Shown: in pieces, positions 9,961 to 23,084 of the stretch
Layout: each line of letters opens with the position of its first letter
Numbering within the stretch: the first letter of the stretch is position 1
Made by a program: the position numbers and the translations under genes
Assembly: GCA_015183035.1 (NCBI GenBank)
Contig: JACZZP010000010.1
Coordinates: 1,798,001 to 1,862,000, forward strand
Direction: 5' to 3'
Length of the DNA: 64,000 bases
DNA from: Meloidogyne chitwoodi
Taxonomy: Eukaryota; Nematoda; Chromadorea; Rhabditida; Meloidogynidae
The notes under the pieces: model-generated
Told to the model about the DNA's origin: nothing
The model's database searches: none
Seen by the model: only the letters and a program-made list of their open reading frames with translations

Positions 9961-11639
9961 TTAAAGTGATATAGCTGAAACATTATTATAATTAGTAGCA
10001 CAACAATAAGGATCTTCTCCATCTATATTTGTAATAATTGCTGTATTATAAAAATGTTTTTTATTATTGTTATTTTCTACTCCAGTGTCAGTATTGACTT
10101 CAGGGGGAGCAGATAATAATCTCTGAATTGGAGAAGGCCAATTTGGATTGTTCTAAATAATTTTTTAAATATTAATTTAATTTAATTAAACCCACTTTTT
10201 GTTTAACTCCTCTTTTAATTAATTTTTTAAATGCTTCTCTATATGGACGTAATAAAATAAGAGTAATTAAAGCATTGCTTAATGGATGTAAAGAAATAAT
10301 TCCTTCTCCAACAATAAACCAAATTAAAGGAATATCTACATCATACATTAAACAAAGACCTAAAATATATATTTGTTTTTTTTAATTTATAAATAAATTT
10401 AAAATTAAAAAAAACCTACAAGCAATATAATAAGGAGTTGCAAGTGCCAAAGGCAAAAAAGCTTGTAAAATATAAGTATAAATTATTCCTTTGTGTTGTT
10501 GAAGTTGACGAGGATTTAAGGAACGTCCACATTGTTTTCTAGAAGTTTTTGATTGTCTTTGAATTATTGAGAGAAGAACAAGAATATTACAAATAAATGA
10601 AAAGGCAAAGAAACTGGGTGCTAATACAAGAAAGAAGAACTAAAAATATATAAAATAATATGTATTTTTAAATTAATTTTAAAAATCTAACCATATTTGT
10701 GTATAAACTCATTCTAATATATTTAAACATATAATCATATAAAATAACATCTTGTAAAAATAAATCATAAAAAGCAACAGCCAAAGGTATAGCAAAACAA
10801 ATTGCTACAATTCTTTTTAACCAATTAATTTTTAATTCAACATTTTGACAAATAAATAAATATTGATCTACTGCTAATAATGGAAATAGAAAATAGCAAA
10901 CATAAGAAGTATTATATAAAACTGTTCTGACAAAGCTGCAGATAAATAAAGAGAGACGTGTCTGTAAAATTTTTAATTAAATAAAAACAGAAATTCTGAA
11001 AATTTGTGTTTTTGTTAAAATCAGAATTTATATAACGAAATGAAAAGATAATTAATTTCAGAATATATTGTATTTTATAAATATTCCAGAATATTTTATT
11101 TTCGTTAAAAAAAATCAGAATATTGTTTAAAAAAGGTAAAATTGAAAATACATAATTCTGTTTTTTTAATTTCAGAATTTTGTGTGTTTTTTCAGAAATT
11201 ATATTTAAAACTTTTTAAATAAAATAAATAATACTAAGTACTTACCTCAGTAACAACAGCATATAAATATACAAAATTAAGTGTTAAAAAACCAACTAGA
11301 CCAAAAAGATTTGCTAAAGTCATTCCTATAAATTTATTTTTTTTTAAATTTAATTATTTATAAATTAAAGATTTATTTTATTTAAAAATATTTTTATTTA
11401 TAAATACTAAAAAAATAACCTAAAGTTGGGAATTTAACTCTAGAAGTAATTAAATCAGTACGTAAACCCATATAAAGAAGGCATATATTTGGAGGTAAAG
11501 CAATTAAATAAAATATTGTATAAATTAATGAATTTGGTAAATAACCAGGAAGAGCATAAATTCCATTTTTTAAAGAATCTTCTGAATTTGGATCATAAAG
11601 TAATTTTCGGTCAGTAACTTCTTTAAAAAAACTGCTCAT
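9961..11639 (-). CDS. Serpentine (7TM) chemoreceptor-like GPCR
   Basis: Six exons (11420-11639, 11246-11325, 10692-10961, 10420-10639, 10196-10359, 9961-10152) give 381 residues. Hydrophobic segments are visible in order: SLIYTIFYLIALPPNICLLY (about residue 38), ANLFGLVGFLTLNFVYLYAV, SFVRTVLYNTSYVCYFLFPL, IVAICFAIPLAVAFY, FFFLVLAPSFFAFSFICNIL, IIYTYILQAFLPLALATPYY and PLIWFIVGEGIISLHPLSNA. The last is followed by ALITLILLRPYREAF, the NP-like plus RPYR ending typical of nematode serpentine receptors (str/srd/srh group). The C-terminal tail is polar (DPYCCATNYNN), with two cysteines that could be lipidated. Likely a sensory-neuron chemoreceptor; the exact subfamily is not certain. Confidence 0.85.
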
Positions 11640-14444
11640 TTTTTAGTCTAAAAATTAAAAAAAATTATATAAAAAATAATAAAATATTTTTTGTTAAAAA
11701 TTAAAATTTTTTTATTTTCTAAAATCTTCAATTTAAAGATTTTTAAATGAAAGGCAAAAGATTTCTGACATCAGTTGGATTTATTAAAATTAAAATAATA
11801 TTAATAATTAATTTAAATTACCACTTGGAAAGAAAAAAATAATTAAATAAAATAATTATAATAATTTTTTTAATTAAAGAAGTTTTTTTTTTAATCCCTA
11901 AATTGATGTTTGAAATATATTTTTTTAGTAATAATATTATTTAATATAAACAAAAATATTTTTTTCATTATTTATTCGATTATATTTTTCTTAACAAATA
12001 TTTTTTAAAAAATGTTTAAAGAAAAAAAAGAAAATTTGAACATTTTCTTTTTTTTTTTAAATTAATAATTAATTAAATTTACCTTTTTTTCTTTTTAAAC
12101 TTTTATTTTATTTCAATATATTTTATTGACTTTTTAAAAAACAAAAAAAAGCACCAATAAAAAAAAAATAAATTTATTGAAATTTTCTGTACTTTGTTGT
12201 TGGCATTTAAAAAAAAGTAGTAGTAGTTAAAATATTAAATTAAAATAAAGGAAGAAAAATTAAAAAAAGAAAAAGAATATTTTTTTCTATGAGAATTTAT
12301 TTCACTGAAAAAAGGAGAAGCTTTAGTTTTTAAAGAAAAAAGGATTTTCTTTAAAAAAAAAAATTATTTCCTAAAAAAAGGTAAAAATAAATGTGACATA
12401 CTTTTAGAGACATTTTCTAAGAAAATAAAAAATAGGAAGAAGAAGAGTTTTTAAAATTGTTAAAAAATAAAAAAGAAAAAAAGAAAAAAGAGAACAATAG
12501 TAAACTACGTAACAAAACTCTAAAAATTAAAAAAAGAGAAAATAAAAATTATTTTAATTTTTATTGCGTGTTTCTGACATTTTCTAATTTTTTAAGTAAT
12601 TTTTTGGACAGTTTAAAAAATTATTTTTTTAAAAAATTTATTTTAATAAAATAGAAAAATATTAGTATAAATTAAAAAAATTAATATTTATTTGAAAAAT
12701 CACAGTTAAATATTTTTTTTTAATTTTTTAAAAATAAAAAATAAATTGAAAAATAGGATTTTAAAAAATTAAAAAAACTTTTTTTAATTTTCAAGTTCAA
12801 TATTTTAAAAAATTAATTAAAATTAAAGGAAATTAAAATTTTAATTATTTATTAAAAATAAATAAATAAATTTATTGTTTTATTTAATTGATTAATTAAT
12901 TAATTAAATAAAAAGAGAAGGGAATAATTAAATAAATAGAAACACACCTACACAATAAAATAAAAAAAAGAAATAATTAATCAAATGATTTTTGATATTT
13001 ATAATAAAAAAAGAAAAAAAGAAGAAGAAGAAAAGAAGACTTTTAAAAGATAAAAAAATGTTGGGAAAATTGAAAAAAATTTTTTAAAATAATTTTTAGA
13101 ATTTTTGCAAAAAATACACTTAAAAATTATTTTATTTTATTTTTTAAAAACTCTTGAAATATAAAACACTTTTTAATATTTTAAATTTATAAAATAAAGA
13201 AAAAAGAGAAATCTCTTAAAAAAAAATTCTCAAATAAAATTAGAAACATTAATTAAATAATTAAAAATAAATAAAAGAAATTCTTTTAATTATTCACATT
13301 TTTAATTAAAAAAAACCTCTCAAAATGTTAGGATTTAAAAAAAAAAATAATTTTTTTTCTCAAAAAATAAAATTAGAAAAATAATTAAAATATAAATAAT
13401 TTAAATAAATAGTAAATATTAATTAATAATACATTATTAATACAATTAAAATTTATTTTTTAAATAAAAATATTTAAAAACTAAATAATTATTATTTATT
13501 TTTTATTATTAAATATTTTTTAAATTTTGTTTTTTAAATAAAAGTTATTAAAAACATATTTTTTTAAAAAACTAAATATTTTTTATTTATTTTGAAAAAA
13601 AAGAACACACAGAGAATATAGGTATTTATTTTTTAAAATAAATATATATATATTTTATAAAAAATTATTTTTATTTTAAAAAAGTACATTGAAAATTAAT
13701 GAAATAATAATTATTATTTTTTAATTTTTATTAAAATAAGAATTAAATATTTATTTTAATAAATTAAAATATTTAAAATTAAGGAAATAAATTCAAAAAT
13801 AAATTCAACAATAAAATAAACCCTTAGGTTATTCTTCATTATTTAATTTTAAATTAATTTAAAAATGAAAAAGAATATTTAAAATATTATTATTAAATAA
13901 AAAGAGAAAGAGGTTATTTTAGGAGAAATATTAATAAAAAGAATAATTAAAATATAAAAAAGATTTATTTATTTATTTTTCTATGCCTTAAAAGCTTCCG
14001 TTAAAATAAAAATAATGATTTATTTAATTTATTATATTTTTTCTCTTTTTTTTAAAAATAATTTAAATTTATTTATTTACTCTTCTTTTCTTCTTTTTAT
14101 TTTTTAATGTGTCTCTAGAGGAATTTCTTTTTTTTTCAATTTTGTGGTATTTTTAAGGCAAAATTAGTAAATAAATAAATGAATGAATGCTTAAGTATTT
14201 TTTTAAAATTTATTTTTATTTGGTAAAATATTAAAAATGCTAAACAAATAAAAAATAAAAAAAATTTTTAATAATGGATATTTGAGAATATTTGTTTTTC
14301 ATTTAAAACAGATTTTATCCATTAAAGAAAATAAATAATAATAATTATTATTTTTTGTTTTATTAAATTATATATAAAATTGTTTAAAAATTAAGATTTT
14401 ATAAAATAAATAATAAAATTTTAATTTTAAAGAAAGATAACTTC

Positions 14445-14815
14445 TTTAAGAGTAGGAGACGATTCAGAGTAGCCGCTTGTTTTTGGCCATAACTTTTTTA
14501 TTTCTTAATTAATCTGAATAGTTCTTTTATTAATCGAAAGCATCTGATAAGCGAATTAATTTAACTAATTGGACCGATCCAATCGGATCACTCTATAAAA
14601 GGTTATAGCGCAATAAAAGTGAAAATCGTGATTTTCGCGTTTTCCGGGCATAACTTTTTTTAAAATCAACTGATCTGATCGGTCAAATTAGTGAAAAGAT
14701 TCCACTTTTTGAGCTCTTTCGAATGACATAAAAATTATTTGAAAAGGTTTAAAATGAAAAAAGTTATACGAGATACTCTGAATCGGCCGACTATGAATCG
14801 TTCTTTACCGCTTCT
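14445..14815. repeat. Isolated GC-richer element with diverged inverted ends
   Basis: The stretch stands out from its surroundings by base composition. GATTCAGAGTA near 14461 is matched in inverse by TACTCTGAATC near 14775, and CATAACTTTTTT in the body recurs in inverse as AAAAAAGTTAT. This looks like an old miniature inverted-repeat element. No clear target duplication is visible. Confidence 0.5.
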
Positions 14816-17589
14816 TTATATAAATATTTTAAAAGGATAAATAAAAATAAAAATAATTTAAAAATTAGGAGAAAATATTTTAAAGTTTATTTTATTTCTA
14901 TTTTTAATTCTCCAAATTTTTATTTGTTTAATTAATTTATTTAAAGTAAAAACAAAAGAAGAGGTAAAAATAAAGAAAATTCTAAATTAATATTTTTTAT
15001 TTTTTAAAATTTCTAATTTCCTTTAAAGATTTTATTAAAAAATATTTATTAAATATTTTTTAATTTATTTGAGTAAAATTAAATAATTAATGTCTGAATT
15101 ACTTAAAATAATAAATATTTTTAAATAATTATTATTTTTAAATAATTATTTATTTAATTTAGTTAATATAAATAAATGTTTTTTTAAAAGATTTATTATT
15201 TTAAAAAAATAGAAACACATTTTTTGTTTAAAAAAAAGAATAAAAAATACCAAAAATAGCAAAAAATCTTAAAAATCTTTTTTTAAAAAAAAAGAAAAGT
15301 ATTTTCTGTCTGTTTATTTAAATAAATTATATATAAACATTTTGCCAAACAAAATTCTAAAAAAGTAATTTTCTTCTTTTTAGTGAATTAATAAATAAAT
15401 AATTGTTTATTTATTTTCCTTAAGGCATAAAGTAGCATTTTAAAATAATTATTAAAATAATAAATATTCTTAAAATAAATAAAAAAAAGAAAATTGTTTT
15501 TGTCATTTATATTTATTTGACATTTTTTAAAACTTTTTATATAATATTTAAATGACAGATTTAAATAAATAAATAAATAATATATTTATTAAAATAAATA
15601 TAATTAAATAAAATAATTATTTTGTTTTCAATGCTGGCACCGAAACAGCTCTTTTAATTAATTAATTTAAATTAATTAATTATTTTTAATTTTTTTAAAT
15701 GTTTTTTTAAAAGTCTTAGAGTTGTCCTTTTAATTATTATTTAAATATATATTTTACTTTCCAATTAACTGACTTATATATTTTTTAAATTTTAATTTTT
15801 GGTCTCTTAAAGATTTTTTAACAAAACATGTAAATTAAAAAAAAAAGAAGATTATTTAATTAGGTTATATTATATATTTAATTTAATATTTCTTTTTTTT
15901 TTATTAAAAAATAAAACTTGCAAAACAAAATAATTATTTTATATTTTAATAATATTTTGTTTCAAATTACAAAAAAATAAAAATAGATTTTTATTTTTTT
16001 AATAAAAAATAAATTAAAGAAATAAAGTTATTTATTTAATAAAAATAAATTAAATTGATTTAAATAAAAATAATTTTTTTAAATAAAATAAAATTAGTAA
16101 AGCAGAACAGATACATTGATTTTTTAAATTATTATAAATAAAATAAATAAATAAATAAAATATATTAATTTATTTTAAGTCTAAAAAATAAATAAATAAA
16201 GAGACTTATTAAAAATAAAAATAATTATATTTATTTATTTTTATTTATTTATTTATTGGCTTAATTAATAAAATAAAATTATATAGTAAATAAATAAAAA
16301 TTTAATTTATATAAATAATTTTTAATAAAATTTTAACAATTTTTTATTTAAAAAATAAATAAAAATATATATTGTAATTTAATTTATTTTTTTTCAAATT
16401 TATATATTTACTTAATATTTATTATTTTTTATTTTAATTTAATAAAAAAATAATAAAAAAACATGTTTATTAAAATTATTTTATTTTTTTTTATTAAAAA
16501 GGAAAAAATAAAAAATTAATTTTTAATTTAAAAAATATATATTTTACTTTTCAGGAAATAAAATTTAAATTTTTGAATTTTATTTATGAAAAAATTTTTT
16601 TAGTTATAATAAATTAAAAAATAGGCAATAAATAAATATTATTTTTAAACATAATTTAGAGGAAAAAAAGGAAAAAATTTTAATAAAATAAATTTAAATA
16701 TTAAATGATTAAATTTAATATTTTTTATTTGGAATAAAAATTAAAAAAAATTTTTAGAATTATTTAATAGCTTTTTTAAATTAAAAAAAAGAAAAATTGA
16801 AATTGATATATTTATTTTATTTTATTAAATTTAATAAAAAAAACTTGTTCTTCCTCTCAATTTTTAATAAATATTATAACATAAAAAATGTTAAAAAATA
16901 AAATAAAATTTATCAAATTACAAACATATACATATTTTTTAAATTAAATATTTATTTATTTTTATATTTTTAGAATTTTTGGTCAAAGAATAAAAATATT
17001 AAATTTAAAAAATAGAATTAATTTTTAAAAAATATTTAAAAATTAATATATTGACAAAATGGTCAAAAACAAAAATGTTAAATAATATTAATTTATTTAT
17101 TAAAGCAGTAATACATATTTACAAAAATAAATATTTAGTTAAACAACCAATCCTGACATTTTAGTTATTGACCATTTTGTCCATTTAATTTATATAAAAA
17201 ATATTTAAATTTTAGGTAAAATTAAATTAAACTTTTACTTTTTAAATTTATTTTTTCTTTTAATTCTTTTAAAAAAAAATATTTAAAAATTAGCAAAATA
17301 CAAAAATAAATAAATTAATTAAAAAAGGGCAATTATTTAACCTTTTTTTCTTAAAAGTACAAAATTTAAAGAAGAAAGGAAAATCCGGATGTAAGTTATC
17401 CAACTCTTTTTTTTTTTAATTTACCTCATCAGATGAATCCACATGTTAATTTATTTAAAATAAACAAAAGTACAAAAATTAAAATAAAAAATTATTTTTC
17501 TTTTTTCAGTTATATATTCTTTAACAAAGAACATCCAACGCTTATATATTGCAAAAATTAATAAAATCAATTTTTTATATAATCTAAAT

Positions 17590-17719
17590 CTCTTAAAAGT
17601 ACAAAAATGGGAGGTGATAATTTAAAGAAAGGGGATATATTTAATAAAGAGTAATTTAATTAATTTATTCATTTATTTAAATTTATTTTATTAAAAAAGA
17701 CTTTAATTTATTTTAAAAA
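17590..17719 (+). promoter_or_regulatory. Conserved 5' flank shared by all four RG-tail genes (copy A)
   Basis: The 100-130 bp before the start codon is almost the same in the four paralogues: here, 22945-23084, 27810-27961, and the complement of 35527-35675. Shared words include AAGAAAGGGG, ATATTTAATAAAGAG and AAAAAAGACTTTAATTTA directly before the ATG. Since introns and spacers between copies have otherwise diverged, this block is probably promoter and 5' UTR. Confidence 0.6.
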
Positions 17720-20700
17720 ATGAATTATTTAATTTTATTTTTATTATTAAATTATCTTCAATTTATTTTTGTTAATGGAATGGGTAAATAAATAAATAAT
17801 TGTTTTTTTAAATTTCTTTTAATATTTTTTTATTTATCAAAATTACCAATATCTCCTAATCTTTTTAAAAATTTTATTAAATTAAATATTAAATTAAATA
17901 TTAAATTAAATATTAAATTAAATATTAAATTAAATATTAAATTAAATATTAAATTAAATATTAAATTAAATATTAAATTAAATATTAAATTAAATATTAA
18001 ATTAAATATTAAATTAAATATTAAATTAAATATTAAATTAAATATTAAATTAAATATTAAATTAAATATTAAATTAAATATTAAATTAAATATTAAATTA
18101 AATATTAAATTAAATATTAAATTAAATATTAAATTAAATATTAAATTAAATTAAATAAATACCAATCAGATTGGTTGGCGTCAAACTGACCTTATATAAT
18201 AATTATTTAAATTTTAATTTATTCCCTTTTTTAATGTTTTTACCATTTCTATCTCTCAATTAATTAACTTTTTTAGATCGTTTTACTGGTTCTGCTGCTC
18301 TTCCACCTCCACCAGGTTCTGGAGACTTTTCTCCTCCTCCTTCTAGTCAAGATTATTTTCCAACTGAACCAATTGATGAAATTAAATTTTCTCTTGTAGA
18401 ATTGTCTTTTTTAATTCGAATTTTAAAACAAATTGAATATGAATATTTAATTAATAATTCTTATAACTTTTCGTTTTATCAGAATGCAGTAATGAGTGGA
18501 AATAAAATTTTGGATGATTTAGGAGAAAATAATTTGCAAAATAATGATTTAATTAAATCTACATTTAGTAAAATTAATAATGTAAGTTTTATTTACAAAT
18601 TTAATATTATAAATTATTTAAAATTATTTTAAATAAATATTTATATATAATCCTAATATTAAATAAAAATTATTTTTATTTGTGAATTATATAAGTAAAG
18701 GGAAATGTTTATTATCTTCTCTCAAAGAGTTCTTTTAAATAAACTGTTACATTTATATATCCAGTGATTAACTATTCCTCTATAACTTTGTTTATTATAT
18801 TTTCTTTAAATTATCTATATGAGAGGAATTTAAATATTTATAATCTAATTCTCGGCTTTCTCATACCAATCGTATCTTGACATTTCGGTAAAGTTTGTCC
18901 TATTATGGCTTATTTAAAGAATTTCGAGTACTGCAATGTTACGTTCTGATATGTCCAGAGTAATGGAATATAACTAAAATTAATTATTAAATAAATTGTA
19001 TATTATTCTTCTATGGAAAAGGCCACTTTAAGAGATTATACGTTTATATTAAATTACATTGTCATTATTAAATATAATAATTTGAATATTCTGAATCTAA
19101 AAGACTAGATATCCGTTACCCTTACTTTAAATTAATTTAAAAATATTTTCCTTTATTATTATTTTTAGATTTGTGAATTTTACAATGCATTGTTTGATGA
19201 TGGTTTATCTTTTAATGTAGGTGATAATAAAATAGAATTTGTTAAAAAAAGAATAGAAAGTTATAAACAAACGATGGAAAAAAGTAATTATAAATTACTT
19301 TTGAATATTTTTGATTTAAAAATAAAGGAAAATAAACCATTGGATTATTATTTAAGAAAATTAATGTAATTAATTAATTAATTAATTAATAAATATATTT
19401 AATTAAAAAAATATTTTATAAGGACATTTTAATTTTATTTAATTTAATTTTAGGCAAAACGATAAAGAGAAATTTGATTTTCTTTATGAACAATTTTGTT
19501 TAGAAACAACCTATGTAGAAAGAAATTTATTTATATTTTGGAATATTTTAGCTTTTACTAGGAAATTAATTAGAGAATTTATTATTTTCCATAATTTTAA
19601 TGAAAATAAATATTATGATGAAATAATTGAACAAAGATGTGAAAATGAGAATATTCTTCAGAATAATACAGATAATCCAATGTTTGTTTAATTAAATTTA
19701 ATATATTTATAATTTATTTAGATTAATGGTTTCATTAATTAAATATAATGAAGCACACGATTTATTTGAAATTAAAGCTAATCAAATAAAAAGATATAAA
19801 TTACAAGAATATATGCATCATTTTCATCAAATTAATATTGAATTTGAACATGAAGATGTTCGATTTGGTAAAAATTATTTTTTTTTTATTTTTTAAAAAT
19901 TAAAACATTACTATACTTAAATATTTTTGAAATTTTTTATTTTATAGAATATAAAATAATTTAAAAATTATATTAAAATTAGGTTAGACAATAACTTTGA
20001 TCAAAAGAAATCTTTGAATTATCTAATTCTCTCTTTATATTTTCTGAGATTTGTTTGACTGTTTATTAATCAGAGAATGTTTCGGCATTTTTTTAGATTT
20101 TTATTTATTTTAATATATTTTATTGGCAGAAATATATCACTCTGACTTTCCCCGCTGAAGATCTCCCTAAAACTTAGTCCTAAAAAATCAATCCAATTTT
20201 TAGTAGTGCCAATGTTTAAATATTTTTAGTTTTGAAATACCACTTTTACTCTGATAGATTTACACTAAATTTAAAAATTAAAAATTAAAAAAAATTATTT
20301 TTAGTAAGAAGTAATCTTCTTCCAACTCTGCAATATGCTGAAATTAATTCAGAGGGAATATTATATAAAGCAAAATTTCAACCTAATTATGAATATGAAT
20401 ATTATGGAAATGAAGACAATGAAGATATTGGAGATTATTTTAATGTTTTATTTACACAAATAAAAAGTTAATATTTTTTAAAAATAAAAAATAATTTAGT
20501 AAACTTTGGGGAAAAATAAATAAATAAATATATTTTAATTAATTAAATTAAAAAAATATTTAAGATTATGATTATTTGAACGAAGATGAATTAACTCAAC
20601 TTGTGAATGCTTTAAAATTAAATCAAAATCATTTATATACTCTCTATTATGATTTAAATGAAATAATTCGAATAAAATTAGAAAATATTATTATAAATAA

Positions 20701-21017
20701 AGAATTGCTGGATAGAGCCATATTTCCAGAATATTTGGCAGATTATTTTACTAATTTATTGGGAGGTAGACCTCCTCATAATTATCCTAAAATTATTGAA
20801 AAGGTAAAATAAAAAATTTAATAATTATGTCATTTAGTTATGCTATTTTTATTAGAAAATATAATAATATAGGTATTTTTATATTTAGATAATTAATTAT
20901 TATGGACTGGCAGAACGATTGCCAGGATATCAGCAACAACATCAACAAAATCAACCAGAATCATCAAGTGGCCGTCGAGGTCGTGGAAGAAGAGGACGAC
21001 GAGGAGGACGTGGATGA
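17720..21017 (+). CDS. Secreted RG-tail family protein, copy A
   Basis: Unknown family. Eight exons (17720-17783, 18277-18581, 19169-19365, 19454-19681, 19722-19867, 20305-20466, 20565-20803, 20889-21017) give 489 residues. Exon 1 is a signal peptide (MNYLILFLLLNYLQFIFVNG). A short Pro-rich linker follows (LPPPPGSGDFSPPPSS), then a long charged and aliphatic domain, probably helical. Its best conserved blocks are ELSFLIRILKQIEYEYL, ERNLFIFWNILAFTRKLIRE, AHDLFEIKANQIKRY, RSNLLPTLQYAEINSEGILY and PPHNYPKIIEK. The C-terminus is Gln-rich and then Arg/Gly-rich (SSSGRRGRGRRGRRGGRG). There are few cysteines. Intron 1 holds a 12-bp satellite. The signal peptide with an RGG-like, possibly nucleic-acid-binding or nuclear tail suggests a secreted protein that acts elsewhere, conceivably in host cells, but no function can be assigned. 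Confidence 0.82.
17876..18156 (+). repeat. 12-bp satellite array (ATTAAATTAAAT), about 23 units, in intron 1 of copy A
   Basis: A nearly perfect head-to-tail array of ATTAAATTAAAT. The same array sits at the matching place in copy C (about 28105-28361), so it was present before those copies separated or was moved by gene conversion. Copies B and D lack it. Confidence 0.95.
18170..18191 (+). promoter_or_regulatory. Conserved intron-1 element of the RG-tail family
   Basis: The motif TTGGTTGGCGTCAAACTGAC lies in intron 1 of copy A. Matching words occur in intron 1 of B (23380-23401, TTGGTTGGCATTAAAATGG), C (28376-28397) and D (complement of 35277-35299). It stays recognisable in otherwise diverged introns. 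It may be an intronic enhancer, or a fragment of an old insertion. Confidence 0.5.
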
Positions 21018-23084
21018 GGTAATAGAGGAGAACATTAAAAAAGAAAAAGAAGAATTAAATAATATTTTATAGCTATTATTTAAAGAGGAAAGGATTGTTA
21101 AGATTTGAGTTTATGAGGCTATAAATTTATTTTATTTATTTAAATATTTTCTTATTATTTTTTAATTTTCTTTATTTTATTTAAAAAACACTTGCTGGGA
21201 TTTAAAAATTGATTTGTAGTTTTAGATTCTTTAAAAAGTAACATTGTTGACCGTTACTTTAAAAAAACAAAAATATTTAAATTATTTGATAAATATTTTA
21301 TCTTTCTTTTTTTTTATTTTTTTTGATTAATATAGTATTAGTAGTCATTTAATTAATTAAAAATAAATAAAAATATTTTTAGGGAAAATTAAAAAAAATT
21401 AAAAGTAGAAAATATTAAGTATTTTAATTAATTTTCACTGAAATAAATAATAAAAAAATTGGACAAAAAATAAAATAAAATAAAAAAAAATGGAATGAAT
21501 GTAAATATTTTAAAAGAACAAAAAGTTGAATAATCAACACAAGTTTAAAATTGTTTTTTTCTCTTCTAAAAAGGCATAAACATAATTTAATTAAAAAGAG
21601 ATCCCTTAACGTTTTTTGAAAATTGTTTCTTCTTTGGTCTTTTTTTCAGAAATATTTTGTGTTGTGAGAATATCTAAATATTTAAAATTTAATTTTTCAG
21701 TTAAAAAAACTTTTTTTTTTTTCTGGCGAAACTGATTTAAATAAATAAATGAAATTCTCTTATAAAATTAGAGAAACATTTATTTAATTAATTAACTAAA
21801 TATATATAAATTTAAATAAAAAAGTTTTAGTAAGTTAGTATAAAATATTTAAAAAATAAATTTAATAAAATTTTGAATATTTTTTAATTTTTGAAGCAAA
21901 AAATAAAATTCAAAATTTTGCGGCATTATTGAAAAAGAGAATTTTGGTGCTTTAAGTGCGTAGTCTATAAAATTGTGTTTTGATAATTTTATATTTTCGG
22001 AAAAATAAAAAAATATTTTTTATATATAAAAGTAAATCCTACACATTTTTTCATGTGAATTTATTAAAGTAAAATTAAAATATAAAAATAGTAAAACACA
22101 AAAAAAGAATAAATTTTTTGCATTTAAGTAAATCCAACGCTTTTATATTGCAAAAATTAGAGAGGCTGAGATTGAGAGTCTCGCCCATTTTCCAATCTCG
22201 GTTTTACCCGGTCTCGGTTCTGAGACAGAGTCTCGACTTCGGTCTCGCCGAGACAAAATATACACTTCTAAAAGTTGACTTTTTTTATTATTTTTGAAGC
22301 AAAATTTTTAAATAAATTTAATTTATTTGAGTTAACATGCCAAACTAAATATAATTCTAAAATGGAAGAAAGTTCTATTCCCTTATACTTTATAGATATT
22401 ATTAATTATTTAAGTTGTTGGCTATTTTTCTTTTGTTTTCAAATATTTTAAATAAAAATAAAATTAAAATTTCCGCCTATGGTGCTTAAAATAGTTTAAT
22501 CTTTGAAAAGTTTACAAAAACCCAATTCTACACATCCAATCAACCAAAAAACAACTTTGATATGAATATACCTACAATAAAAGACAAAAATTAATTAATT
22601 TTTTAATTAATTTTATTCATAGTATAAGCTTTTTAACTGGACGGTAAACCTTAATTTTTAATAAATTCCTACGATATAGGGTCTCTAAAAAATCTGTTAA
22701 CCGGAGGGTATTAACCGGTCTTGATCTACTTTAAATATAAAGAAAAAGATTTAAATATAAATATTTAATAAATTTGATATATAATAATATTTAATAAATT
22801 AATAAATATTAATTTAGTTTTTAATATTTTTAGAAAGTCTCGGTTAGTCTCGAATCTCGGCTTAAATTTTTGGTCTCGGTCAATCTCGGTCTCGATTTTT
22901 CCCAAAAATAAAAAATCTATTTTCTGTTCAATTTTCTAAATTTCATAAAAGTGCAAAAAATATGAGAGTGGTAATTTTTATTTAATTTAAAGAAAGGGGG
23001 AATATTTAATAAAGAGTAATTTAATTAATTTATTCATTTATTTAGATTTATTTTATTAAAAAAGACTTTAATTTATTTTAAAAA
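21018..23084. other. Spacer between copies A and B, with TCTCGG-rich element
   Basis: Begins with the conserved 3' flank of the family (GTTGACCGTTACTTT near 21246). Two clusters of the word TCTCGG at about 22160-22260 and 22835-22905 bracket 600 bp of unrelated DNA and look like the ends of a degenerate mobile element. The last 140 bp hold the family promoter block. A block near 21915 (ATTTTGCGGCA) recurs upstream of copy C near 27532. Confidence 0.6.
22160..22905. mobile_element. Putative degenerate element bounded by TCTCGG clusters
   Basis: GC-richer ends dense in TCTCGG and GAGATTGA words lie at 22160-22260 and 22835-22905, with AT-rich DNA between them. The ends share partial inverted similarity. 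No transposase frame and no target duplication are visible, so this may be two separate repeat fragments. Confidence 0.35.

Larger units (their letters stand above)
11640..17719. other. Six kilobases of extremely AT-rich intergenic DNA
   Basis: Mostly runs of A and T with frequent ATTTATTT and TAAATAAA words. Short open frames here are chance products of low complexity. The only obviously different stretch is the GC-richer repeat at 14445-14815. The last 130 bp hold the conserved promoter block of the first RG-tail gene. Confidence 0.6.

Noticed and set aside
12457..12654. Open frame of 65 codons in the 6-kb AT-rich spacer
   Set aside because: Made almost only of K, N, F and L from A/T runs; no partner exon, no similarity to any family, and the surrounding DNA has the same composition.
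17876..18156. CRISPR-like or telomeric array
   Set aside because: The array is a plain tandem 12-bp satellite without spacers and with no similarity to telomere repeats, inside an intron of a eukaryotic gene.
22160..22905. Complete autonomous transposon between copies A and B
   Set aside because: No transposase frame, no clear inverted ends and no target duplication; kept only as a low-confidence degenerate element.
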